In this document: positions 26,040-32,936 of the stretch, one piece after another
How the letters are laid out: each line of letters starts with the position of its first letter
Position numbering within the stretch: position 1 is the stretch's first letter
Source: a bacterium
GTDB lineage: Bacteria; Hydrothermota; UBA3073; JACQXS01; JAQTXJ01
Length of the DNA: 41,544 bases
NCBI GenBank assembly: GCA_028688815.1
Contig: JAQTXJ010000012.1
Location: 1 to 41,544, forward strand
Direction of reading: 5' to 3'
Made by a program: the position numbers and the translations under genes
The notes under the pieces: generated by a model
Seen by the model: only the letters and a program-made list of their open reading frames with translations
Databases searched by the model: none
Told to the model about the DNA's origin: nothing

Positions 26040-26537
26040 TTATTCTTTATTTAACTCCTCTGACAGGTCTTTTGTTATGTTGGGGAACTCCTCAATGGCT
26101 TTTTTATCCACCCAGATTCTTATTTCGCCTGCTTTATTTGCGCTGAATGCCCATACATTCATATTTCTGTCATTGAAAATATTGAATATGGTTGCGGCTA
26201 TTCCTTTTTTCTGGGCGAGGTTGCCTCCACATAATACTATTGTAACTAATTCCTCAACATAAACATTAGGATAAAGCAGCCCCTGCATCTGGATTTCTTT
26301 TGCAAGTCTTCCGAGAAAATAAGTAGCTTCTGCCAAATCTCCTTCATCGACCTCTACTAAAATATCTACTTTATCTTTGCCGGGGACACTGAAAACATTT
26401 AATGATTCTATGTTTATGTTATGTTCCGATAGTGTGGTGCAAATCTTAACTCCAACACCGGGTTTGTTCAAAACTGAAGATAGCAAAATAAAAGGAGACG
26501 CTTTATCTATTTTTACTTCTATTTTAGAATTGGACAT
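26040..26537 (-). CDS. Tandem ACT-domain protein
   Basis: This protein of about 165 residues is composed of two ACT domains, similar to the regulatory half of aspartokinase (first: FILLSSVLNKPGVGVKICTTLSEHNINIESLNVF; second: TIVLCGGNLAQKKGIAATIFNIFNDRNMNVWAFSAN). No catalytic domain is attached. Such proteins usually bind amino acids and regulate an enzyme in trans; the partner is unknown. I take ATG 26537 as start because a longer frame from 26576 would begin upstream of the predicted transcription start. The -10 box lies 10 nt before this ATG, implying a nearly leaderless mRNA. It is the first gene of a unit with secA, an unusual neighbour. Confidence 0.75.
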   Translation of the reverse strand: MSNSKIEVKIDKASPFILLSSVLNKPGVGVKICTTLSEHNINIESLNVFSVPGKDKVDILVEVDEGDLAEATYFLGRLAKEIQMQGLLYPNVYVEELVTIVLCGGNLAQKKGIAATIFNIFNDRNMNVWAFSANKAGEIRIWVDKKAIEEFPNITKDLSEELNKE

Positions 26538-26547
26538 AACAGACAGT

Positions 26548-26576
26548 ATTAAAAAATTAAAAACGCGATTTGTCAA
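26548..26576 (-). promoter_or_regulatory. Promoter of the ACT-secA operon
   Basis: On the minus strand, TTGACA (26571-26576) is followed after 17 nt by TTTAAT (26548-26553). The predicted transcript starts about 4 nt before the ATG. Confidence 0.55.
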
Positions 26577-26970
26577 GAGTTTTGTTAGTTAATAGAGCTT
26601 ATGGTTTTTTCGGTTTGAAATGTTATAAATAATCGGTTAATTCTCTTAATTTAAATTACCCTACTGGGTTGGTTGATGCCCATCTCAGCTGGACTTCAAT
26701 CACTGTTAAAAGTAAATCTGTTCTTTTTGTTCTTTCTCAATTTTTTACTCTCTATTCTAAACTGTTCTTTTCCGTGTAACTCTTTGGTAATAAGCTCTTT
26801 CAGCCTGTGGTGGATTGCTTTCAATCCCTGCTGGAAAATAAACCTGTTTTCTTTTCTCTGCGATCTCTGCGACGGAGTTTACCCCGCTATGTCGAAGATC
26901 CCGCTTTGGCGGGGCGGTGAAAATTTCTGTTTTTGGCAGGTGCGTCCAAAAAATTTCAGGAGTATAATTA
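26577..26970. other. Repeat-rich spacer, no gene
   Basis: This holds degenerate text-like repeats also seen at 29560-29720 and 32340-32880 (CTGTTCTTTTCC, TCTCTGCG units, GGTAATAAGCTCTTTC) and one hairpin insert (26871-26923). Open frames here show no protein-like composition. After this point nearly every spacer is built from the same material. Confidence 0.6.
26871..26923 (+). repeat. ACGGAGTTTACCCCGC hairpin repeat, copy 1 (long form)
   Basis: It begins GACGGAGTTTACCCCGC, continues with GTCGAAGATCCCGC, and closes with GGCGGGGCGGTGAAAA. Flanks are ...CTCTGC and the GTGAAAA end. Copies: 29659-29719, 36905-36940, 37070-37104, and a diverged one at 32659-32694. The arms CCCCGC/GCGGGG pair. Confidence 0.8.
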
Positions 26971-27573
26971 TTAGAATAAAGGCATCACGTAAGTCCTCAC
27001 TAAGAATATAATAGTCCCCGCGACAAGGGGAACTATCAGGTTATCGTCTACCGTTTGTTCATTCATCCTGAATTCCACGACTTCAGCCGTCATTGCGCCA
27101 ACACTTGCGAGCAGTGCTTCAAGCGGAGAAACAAAAAACATCGCTCCGATAAAAGCAAAAAGCGTTCCCACGAGCGTCCCTTCTATTAGTTTTACCTTGC
27201 TAAACGGGTGTTTAAATTTTCCAATACGTATGCCTGCAATATGGGATATTGAATCGCCAAGCGCAAGTATCATTATTGATGCATAAGCTATATCTGCGGG
27301 GAAAAGCATTAACACAAGCAATGTGCCGGCAAAAAAGTAAATCACCCCTCTGCCGGGGAATCTCTTTAACTCTTCTTTTCTTTCAAATTTCAAAAGAAAC
27401 CAGTGTATTACCGGGATTTTGATTCTTTTTGCTACTATGGAAAGTATAATTCCGAATATAAGGATAATGAATATCCTTGCAGGATTAAGTATGCCGTATT
27501 TTATAAGGAATAAAATTAAAATACCTACGGATGCATGAAACAACTGCCTCCTCATTTCCGAAGTTTTAAGCAT
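26971..27573 (-). CDS. Dolichol/polyprenol kinase-like membrane protein
   Basis: The 200-residue protein has six or more membrane helices. The N-terminal RRQLFHASVG and the central ALGDSISHIAGIRIGK are the conserved motifs of the CTP-dependent dolichol kinase / phytol kinase / phosphatidate cytidylyltransferase-like group. It likely phosphorylates a polyprenol or diacylglycerol-type lipid. The exact substrate is open. The -10 box TATTTT at 27581-27586 ends 7 nt before the ATG and there is no Shine-Dalgarno, indicating a leaderless mRNA. It is a single gene flanked by repeat-rich spacers. Confidence 0.72.
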   Translation of the reverse strand: MLKTSEMRRQLFHASVGILILFLIKYGILNPARIFIILIFGIILSIVAKRIKIPVIHWFLLKFERKEELKRFPGRGVIYFFAGTLLVLMLFPADIAYASIMILALGDSISHIAGIRIGKFKHPFSKVKLIEGTLVGTLFAFIGAMFFVSPLEALLASVGAMTAEVVEFRMNEQTVDDNLIVPLVAGTIIFLVRTYVMPLF

Positions 27574-27580
27574 TTCGTAT

Positions 27581-27608
27581 AAAATATATTATAATAAAGA
27601 AAAGTCAA
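27581..27608 (-). promoter_or_regulatory. Promoter of the polyprenol-kinase-like gene
   Basis: On the minus strand, TTGACT (27603-27608) is followed after 16 nt by TATTTT (27581-27586); only 7 nt separate it from the ATG at 27573. Confidence 0.5.
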
Positions 27609-27685
27609 GAACTACAAATTTCTCAAAATTGTTTGCCCACTGTCTGTCATTCTGATCCCGATTTATCGGGAGAACTTGTCCGCCG

Positions 27686-27757
27686 GCTTGCCTACCGATC
27701 TTTTTGCCTGCCCGCCGTTTGTTTGGAGGGGCAGGTCTGTTTGGAGGAGAATCTCTC
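27686..27757 (+). repeat. GCTTGCCTACCGATC repeat, copy 1 with internal insertion
   Basis: It shares GCTTGCCTACCGATCTTTTT and GCAGGTCTGTTTGGAGGAGA plus ATCTCT with 35110-35156. Here about 25 extra bases (GCCTGCCCGCCGTTTG...) split the two blocks. Confidence 0.75.
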
Positions 27758-27765
27758 TATTCTTC

Positions 27766-27789
27766 GTAGGGACACAGCGTGCTGTGTCC
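27766..27789 (+). repeat. REP-like element A (GTAG + 9-2-9 hairpin)
   Basis: GTAG is followed by GGACACAGC, loop GT, and GCTGTGTCC, a perfect 9-bp stem. TTCTGTTTTTG follows one base later, as after elements B and C. Confidence 0.85.
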
Positions 27790-27810
27790 ATTCTGTTTTT
27801 GAAGCCGGGT

Positions 27811-27834
27811 GTAGGGACTTGATTCATCAAGTCC
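27811..27834 (+). repeat. REP-like element B (GTAG + 9-2-9 hairpin)
   Basis: GTAG is followed by GGACTTGAT, loop TC, and ATCAAGTCC. It has the same geometry as element A but a different stem sequence; TTTCTGTTTTTT follows. Confidence 0.85.
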
Positions 27835-27882
27835 TTTCTGTTTTTTGTTGGTTGAACGACAGCGAAATCCGCCTTAGGTGGA

Positions 27883-27906
27883 GTAGATGAGAGCACGTGC
27901 TCTCAT
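27883..27906 (+). repeat. REP-like element C (GTAG + 9-2-9 hairpin)
   Basis: GTAG is followed by ATGAGAGCA, loop CG, and TGCTCTCAT; the symmetry extends by one more base pair inward and one outward. TTTCTGTTTTTG follows three bases later. The surrounding spacer 27574-28030 contains no gene. Confidence 0.85.
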
Positions 27907-27966
27907 CTCTTTCTGTTTTTGCCACAATACATTATAATAATGAAAAAAAAGAACTACAAATTTGGA

Positions 27967-27995
27967 TTGACAAAGATGGATTTTAATAATATATA
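27967..27995 (+). promoter_or_regulatory. Promoter of the seven-repeat secreted protein
   Basis: TTGACA (27967-27972) is followed after 17 nt by TATATA (27990-27995). Shine-Dalgarno AGGAGG lies at 28021-28026. Confidence 0.7.
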
Positions 27996-28030
27996 AGTGT
28001 AAAGATAGTGGGTAAAATTTAGGAGGCAAG

Positions 28031-29440
28031 ATGAAAAAATTCTGTTTGATTGTTACGGGATTATTTATGTTTGCAAAAATGAGTTATGGACAGGTCATAG
28101 ATAGCGTTGGAGATGTCGGGAAATATACGTCTTTGTGTATGCACTACACCGGAGTATACCATCAGTACTTTTCTAATTCCGGATTTGCCGGCAGTTATTA
28201 TGATGTGACTAATGGAAATCTTAAGTTTATTAACGACCTGGGAATGGCACCCGGTTATTGGGATATGACCCAACCTATAATTGTAGACAGCGTCGGAGAC
28301 GTTGGACAGTTTACTTCAATTGCCGCGTGGTTTGATTCTTTGGGAGACTCGACAAAAGAAAGCATTTTAATTGCTTATTATGATGTAACTAATGGGGACT
28401 TGAAATGCGCATGGAGAAGAAAGTATTTGTCCGACACTTTTAATTTATCCATTATAGACAGCTCGGGAGACGTTGGGCAGTTCACTTCGATTTACGTGGA
28501 TACGTTAAATAAAGTGCCTTATATAAGTTATTATGATGTGACTAATCGGGATTTGAAGTTGGCTTATTTTAAGGATTCTGCGTGGGTGATTCAAAAAGTT
28601 GATACTGCCGGAGATGTCGGGAGCCATAGTTCCATAGATGGATTTATAGATACGATTTGTATCAGTTATTATGACAGCACAAATGGAGACTTGAAATTAG
28701 CAAGATATAATGGGGCGAATCTGCAAATTGAAAAAGTCGACACAGCTGGTGATATTGGAGAATATAGTTCTATGTACGTTTCCTCATGGGGTTGCATATA
28801 TGGGGTAACTATTTATTATTACGATGTAACTAACGGAGACTTAAAAAAAGCTTCTAAAAATAAAGATAGTCTAAACTGGCAAAGCTATAAAATAGATTCA
28901 GTCGGCGATGTAGGAATGTTTATCAATAAAACTAAAGGAACTGCTTTGTGGAACTTGTTGTTTTATTATGATAAAACCAACGGGGATTTACGATGTATAG
29001 GATGGTGGGATCCGACGGATTCTGCCGGAGACGTAGGAGGATATATCTCAGGGGTAGATTTTCTGGGCGGTATGATGGTTATATATTACGATTTCACAAA
29101 AGGAGATTTAAAAATGTTTCGTTATTTTGAGGTTGCAGTGGAAGAATTCAAACTCGTAGAGACAGATTATAATCTGTCTCTCTCTCAAAACCCATTCTCC
29201 CACTCAACAGTCATTTCGTTCTCTGTAGGGAACAGTCGGGACTGTTCCTTGAATATTTACGACATTGCAGGAAAATTAGTAAAGACTTTTCCAATTACCC
29301 AATTACCTAATAACCAAATAACCTATGTCACATGGAATGGCACCGACAATAACGCAAACGACCTCAAAACAGGCATCTATTTCCTAACCCTTTCTACCGG
29401 CGCTTCTAAAACAACAAAGAAGTTAACGATTATAAGGTAA
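28031..29440 (+). CDS. Secreted seven-repeat (likely beta-propeller) T9SS cargo protein
   Basis: The 469-residue protein has a signal peptide (about 1-20). Seven repeats of 40-60 residues follow (about 22-365), each beginning VDSxGDVGxxxSI and containing YYDVTNGDLK-type motifs. Seven such blades fit a seven-bladed beta-propeller. The C-terminal part (about 385-469; SLSQNPFSHSTVISF, LNIYDIAGKLVKTF, LKTGIYFLTLS) is a type A T9SS sorting domain. Two REP-like hairpins (29156-29179, 29225-29248) are translated in the linker and sorting domain, and a third repeat type (CCAATTACCCAATTACC at 29290-29306) is also coding. The function is unknown; it is probably a surface-bound binding protein. Start and strong Shine-Dalgarno are unambiguous. 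Confidence 0.8.
   Translation: MKKFCLIVTGLFMFAKMSYGQVIDSVGDVGKYTSLCMHYTGVYHQYFSNSGFAGSYYDVTNGNLKFINDLGMAPGYWDMTQPIIVDSVGDVGQFTSIAAWFDSLGDSTKESILIAYYDVTNGDLKCAWRRKYLSDTFNLSIIDSSGDVGQFTSIYVDTLNKVPYISYYDVTNRDLKLAYFKDSAWVIQKVDTAGDVGSHSSIDGFIDTICISYYDSTNGDLKLARYNGANLQIEKVDTAGDIGEYSSMYVSSWGCIYGVTIYYYDVTNGDLKKASKNKDSLNWQSYKIDSVGDVGMFINKTKGTALWNLLFYYDKTNGDLRCIGWWDPTDSAGDVGGYISGVDFLGGMMVIYYDFTKGDLKMFRYFEVAVEEFKLVETDYNLSLSQNPFSHSTVISFSVGNSRDCSLNIYDIAGKLVKTFPITQLPNNQITYVTWNGTDNNANDLKTGIYFLTLSTGASKTTKKLTIIR
29156..29179 (+). repeat. REP-like element D, inside a coding region
   Basis: GTAG is followed by AGACAGATT, loop AT, and AATCTGTCT, the same 4-9-2-9 geometry as the intergenic copies. It is translated at about residues 376-383 of the seven-repeat protein without disturbing the frame. 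Confidence 0.8.
29225..29248 (+). repeat. REP-like element E, inside a coding region
   Basis: GTAG is followed by GGAACAGTC, loop GG, and GACTGTTCC. It is translated at about residues 399-406 as part of the sorting domain (VGNSRDCS). Confidence 0.8.
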
Positions 29441-29658
29441 ACAATTTTTCTGTTTTTTTGTTTATCTGTGGCAAAAAATTCTTTCTGTTCTCTGTGCCCT
29501 CTACCTTCTCTGTGGTCTCATTCTATTTTTTTATCTGTTCACCCATCAACTGTCTGTTCTCTGTGCTCTCTGTGGTAAGAAGCTCTTTCCGCCTCTGGCG
29601 GATTAGAGATCCCTATCCAGCTTGCGGGGTTAATCTTTCTGTCTTTTCTGTTCTCTGC

Positions 29659-29719
29659 GACGGAGTTTACCCCGCTTTGTCGAAGATCCCGCTGTGGCGG
29701 TGGGCGGGGCGGTGAAAAA
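29659..29719 (+). repeat. ACGGAGTTTACCCCGC hairpin repeat, copy 2 (long form)
   Basis: As at 26871, with the internal GTCGAAGATCCCGC block and an additional GGTGGGCG near the closing arm. The preceding spacer from 29441 carries TCTCTGTG-type degenerate units. Confidence 0.75.
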
Positions 29720-29733
29720 ATGATTTTCTATTT

Positions 29734-30048
29734 TCAACGGCTAACTTTTTTCACTTCTTTCAACTTATCGTTTATAAAGTATAAACGGTACAAAGAAGGT
29801 TTTTTTATTTGAGGTGTTCCTATTTCGGATTCTTTTTTTAATTTGTATACCAGTGTTGTGATTTTCTGTTTCCGCTCATTTGTGTACCACGATACAACAT
29901 TATTGGGTTTCCCGATTATACTGCTAACTTCTTTTTTTGACATTCCCATAGAAAGATACTTGAGCTCTTCTTGCGTATGGACTCTTGCCGCACATCCCGA
30001 AACTAAAATCAAAACCCCAATAAATAAAAACTTCATAATCAGCTGCAT
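29734..30048 (-). CDS. Small lipoprotein of the SmpA/OmlA (BamE)-like type
   Basis: The 104-residue protein has signal and lipobox LVSGC (Cys19 from the first ATG). The segment LKYLSMGMSKKEVSSIIGKPN is the typical helix-turn of SmpA/OmlA-like domains (the BamE fold), followed by beta-strands and a hydrophobic YRLYFINDKLKEV. BamE stabilises the outer-membrane barrel assembly machine, but many lipoproteins share this fold, so a Bam role is only possible. The start may instead be ATG 30036, which gives a more typical MKF signal; neither has a Shine-Dalgarno. It follows the acetyltransferase gene by 4 nt. Confidence 0.65.
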   Translation of the reverse strand: MQLIMKFLFIGVLILVSGCAARVHTQEELKYLSMGMSKKEVSSIIGKPNNVVSWYTNERKQKITTLVYKLKKESEIGTPQIKKPSLYRLYFINDKLKEVKKVSR

Positions 30049-30052
30049 GCTG

Positions 30053-30544
30053 TCAATATTTAAATTTATGTTTTCCGATTTTTATATTTTTCTTGTTTAA
30101 TTCCTTCTCATATGGACGCCGTAATTCAATTAAATTCAAAACATTGTATCCATGTTTCTCAAGAAACTTAATGATTTTGTCGTTATTTGGATGGACCCAG
30201 TTGTAAACAGTGTCATTGCCCAATTCTTTAGCTGTTTTTTCCACTTGTTCATATAATGAGGATGCGATTTGTTGCCTGCGATACTCAGGTATAACATAGA
30301 TAGATTCAGCCCAGACAACGTCCTCTTCAATTTTACATACTAAATAACCTATAATCTGATGTAATTCATCTTCTGCAACAAAAATAGAGTATTTCTTGTT
30401 AAAATAAGATTTCAATTCGGAATGCGCTTCACTTTCCGACAAGCATAATTCGTGATTTTTTAATTTAGCTAATTCCTTTCGGAAAGCTATTACAAGCGGT
30501 GCTATAGTAGCAATATCTATTTCTGTGGCTTGGCGAATATGCAT
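30053..30544 (-). CDS. GNAT family N-acetyltransferase
   Basis: The 163-residue protein starts MHIRQATEID, a typical GNAT first strand. It has the acetyl-CoA binding segment around VIPEYRRQQIASSLYEQVEKTAKELG (motif A with a Q/R-x-x-G/A variant) and the C-terminal NDKIIKFLEKHGY (motif B). The substrate is unknown. I chose ATG 30544 with AGAGAG as ribosome site; a TTG at 30577 gives a longer, less likely form. It is in a two-gene unit with the BamE-like lipoprotein. Confidence 0.78.
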   Translation of the reverse strand: MHIRQATEIDIATIAPLVIAFRKELAKLKNHELCLSESEAHSELKSYFNKKYSIFVAEDELHQIIGYLVCKIEEDVVWAESIYVIPEYRRQQIASSLYEQVEKTAKELGNDTVYNWVHPNNDKIIKFLEKHGYNVLNLIELRRPYEKELNKKNIKIGKHKFKY

Positions 30545-30612
30545 AAAATCTCTCTGTTTAAGTTTACTCCTCCGCAATAAGCCTTTTTATCCTAATGGGG
30601 ATATTAAATTAT

Positions 30613-31179
30613 TTAAAATTTATATCTGATCAACTCGGCTGTCCACATACCTACATGATATTTTACCAAACCAACATGCGGTGTGTACCAATATTCTCCG
30701 GTAATATTAGAAATTTTTATAGAACTATTGAAATCTCCGGCTGGCAGGGAAAGTTGCAAATTTGCTTCTTCTACTTGTGAAATTACTTTGAATCCTCCTT
30801 TCTCTATATGGAACCACCTATTCCCGGTTTTAAAAGGAGCTTTTAGTAAAATTGTATAACCCGACGTATCTGTGGGAAAAGTAGAGTACTCTCTAAACTC
30901 GTTATCTAAAAAAATCCAATATTTCTTATCATCAAATACTATTACCTTATAACCGGTTTTCCCTTCCCACGAGAAAGAATCTATTACATAAATACTGTCT
31001 ACAAAAAAACTAGGTTCAGTATCCGCTTTCATAATTGAAGGGTAAACCTGATAAACCCATTTATATCCTGATTTAAAAGGCAAGAAATCCTGAACAACTG
31101 ATTGACTGGCATTTATATACTCCACACTATTTATTATAAACATTAACACAATAAGCCCTAATCCTATTTTTCTAAACAT
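30613..31179 (-). CDS. Secreted protein of unknown function
   Basis: The 188-residue protein has a signal peptide (about 1-24, cleavage near INASQ). A mature part rich in beta-strands starts VVQDFLPFKSGYKWVYQV and ends EYWYTPHVGLVKYHV. The pattern of a full-scale Y-W strand near the start and a WYxPxVGLVK segment near the end is common in secreted proteins of FCB bacteria without known function. A strong Shine-Dalgarno (GGAGGAGGAAAG) precedes the ATG. A TTGACA on the minus strand (31242-31247) with a weak -10 box (31219-31224) may be its promoter. Confidence 0.65.
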   Translation of the reverse strand: MFRKIGLGLIVLMFIINSVEYINASQSVVQDFLPFKSGYKWVYQVYPSIMKADTEPSFFVDSIYVIDSFSWEGKTGYKVIVFDDKKYWIFLDNEFREYSTFPTDTSGYTILLKAPFKTGNRWFHIEKGGFKVISQVEEANLQLSLPAGDFNSSIKISNITGEYWYTPHVGLVKYHVGMWTAELIRYKF

Positions 31180-31649
31180 CTTTCCTCCTCCCTTTATTAT
31201 TAAGGAAATAGTAGTACCATCAATGCTTCTTTTTTATAATTTGTCAACAAAATTTTAGTTGGGAGGCATATCCCTATTTTGTGTTAATCCTGCTCGCTGG
31301 TCCGTTTGGAGGGTGGAAGCTCGTGGGTTCAAGTTTATATCTCTTTAAATTCTTAGCCAGCCCTTACCTGCCCGCCTTTGGAGGGGAACTTTAGTTCTTA
31401 GAGATTTTTATCCCGTAGCGAAGCGTTGGATATCCCGCGAAAGTCGAAGCCCCCGGTGACCGCTTAGGCGGCGACATCCAGCCTTGGTGGTGACGGGAAT
31501 CTATCCAATCTGATTTGTCTGTCCTCTTCTTCGCATTCCCAAAAATCCCCTTGACTTTTCTCTATCCTCGCTTTATATTGAAGTCAGTTCTTTGGAAGAA
31601 GATAAGTATAGAAATTTTAAGAGAGTATAGATACTATAGGAGGCGTAAG
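31180..31649. other. Repeat-rich spacer between divergent genes
   Basis: It contains G/C-rich fragments with GTTTGGAGG, CCTGCCCGCC and GACCGCTTAGGCGGCGAC units, related to other spacers, then the promoter at 31551-31579. No gene is seen. Confidence 0.5.
31551..31579 (+). promoter_or_regulatory. Promoter of the barrel protein at 31650
   Basis: TTGACT (31551-31556) is followed after 17 nt by TATATT (31574-31579). Shine-Dalgarno AGGAGGCG lies just before the ATG. Confidence 0.7.
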
Positions 31650-32225
31650 ATGAAAAAAGGTATATTTCTGTTCGTTTTGTTGAGCATCACAACCGTTGTT
31701 TATGGATGGGATGGCAAGCGAGATGGTTTTATTTTAGGTGGTGGATTAGGTGGTGGGAGTACTATATATAAGCAAACCTTGAAAAATATTTATTCGGGAG
31801 CACAAATAGAAAGTGACGTAACAACAAGTTTTAGTTTTCAAACTAATTTTCAAATTGGTTTTGCACCGTCGGAATACTTAGAAATTTATTGGTCAAGTAA
31901 ACAATCTTGGTTTGGATTGACAAATATATATGGAGATAAAGTTATTATATTAACTGGAGTTGCAGGAGTCGGAGTAAGTTATTTTTTCTTTAAAAATGCT
32001 CCCTCTCCATTTGTAAGTGGAACGTTGGGGTATTCAACTTGGGGTACTTCTGATGAGACTTCATATGGGGTTGGAATGTGTATTGGTGGAGGATATGAGT
32101 TTTATCCTCATTTCAGCGTAGATGGAGATATAGTATGGGGAAACCCTAGTGACACACAAGGCGGAATAGAGTTAACTACTGGTGTTGTAGGATTAAGGGT
32201 AACTGTTAATGTGTGTGGGTATTAA
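31650..32225 (+). CDS. Outer-membrane beta-barrel protein, function unknown
   Basis: The 191-residue protein has a signal peptide (MKKGIFLFVLLSITTVVYG, about 19 residues). Glycine-rich amphipathic strands follow, typical of eight-stranded outer-membrane proteins (FILGGGLGGGSTIY, FQTNFQIGFAPSEYLEIYWSS, VSGTLGYSTWG, SYGVGMCIGGGYEF). The start at 31650 is fixed by a strong Shine-Dalgarno; a longer frame from 31515 would include the promoter. The protein could be OmpA-barrel or OmpW-like, but no family motif is visible. Confidence 0.7.
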   Translation: MKKGIFLFVLLSITTVVYGWDGKRDGFILGGGLGGGSTIYKQTLKNIYSGAQIESDVTTSFSFQTNFQIGFAPSEYLEIYWSSKQSWFGLTNIYGDKVIILTGVAGVGVSYFFFKNAPSPFVSGTLGYSTWGTSDETSYGVGMCIGGGYEFYPHFSVDGDIVWGNPSDTQGGIELTTGVVGLRVTVNVCGY

Positions 32226-32936
32226 ATATTGCATATAGTATATATATTGCCAAGTGCCACACCCGGGAATTCTTGAAATCAGCGCCAGCAACTATTTATT
32301 TTCTATTAGTATAAAAAACTGATATACCCCATATTTTCCCCTTCCAATCTTTTCTTTGCGGTAAGAAGCTCTTGGACGAAGTCCTTACTTACAAGCCATT
32401 ATATGTTAATTAGGGATTGTTGTCCAGAGTCTTTTACTGGAGAGATTTCCTATCCTGCTTTGCTGGACTTAGCGAGAGAATCTCTTTTGTCTATTTTTTT
32501 ATCCTGTCAATCCTGCCTGCCGTTCTTTTTGGGCAGATCCTTTTTCTCTGTGTTTTGCTTTTTCTTTAACTCTATAACTTTCCTGTCTTTTTATCTTTTT
32601 CTGCGATAATCTGCGTCCATCTGTGTCCAAAAAACTTTCCGTTATTTGTGTTCTTTGCGAGCGGAGTTTACCCTGCATTTTGCGGGGCGAGAGGGTTTTG
32701 TTTATCCGTGCAAATCCGCGTTTATTTGTGTTTATCTGCGGTTAAAATTCTTTCTGTTTTTCGTCCCCTTTATCTTCAATTTGTATTCTGTGCAAATCTG
32801 TTTTTATCTGTGAAAATCTGTGTGCAAAAATTTTCTGTCCTTCGTGTTTTTGTGCTTTTGTGGCAGGCTTTTAGTATAGTCCGTTAAACTTTTTCCTTGC
32901 TAATCTCTCCAATCGCTATATGTTTTCCCCTAACTT
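32226..32936 (+). repeat. 711-nt spacer of degenerate TCTGTG/TCTGCG repeats
   Basis: From about 32560 to 32880 the sequence is a loose chain of units such as TCTGCG, TCTGTG, TTTGTG, TTTGCG, ATCCGTG and ATCCGCG, each separated by 4-10 T/A-rich bases. A diverged copy of the ACGGAGTTTACC hairpin lies at 32659-32694. Earlier parts hold CCTGCCTGCC...GGGCAG hairpins and a GCGGTAAGAAGCTCTT unit. Open frames are composed of the repeats and have no protein signature. Confidence 0.65.

Noticed and set aside
26673-27011. Open frame in the spacer after the ACT gene
   Set aside because: It is composed of the dispersed repeats and overlaps the polyprenol-kinase-like gene.
27766-27906. CRISPR array
   Set aside because: The three elements share geometry but not sequence, and the spacers differ in length and carry other repeats.
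32403-32887. Two plus-strand open frames before tex
   Set aside because: They consist of degenerate TCTGTG-type repeats, with Phe/Leu/Ser-rich composition and no ribosome site.
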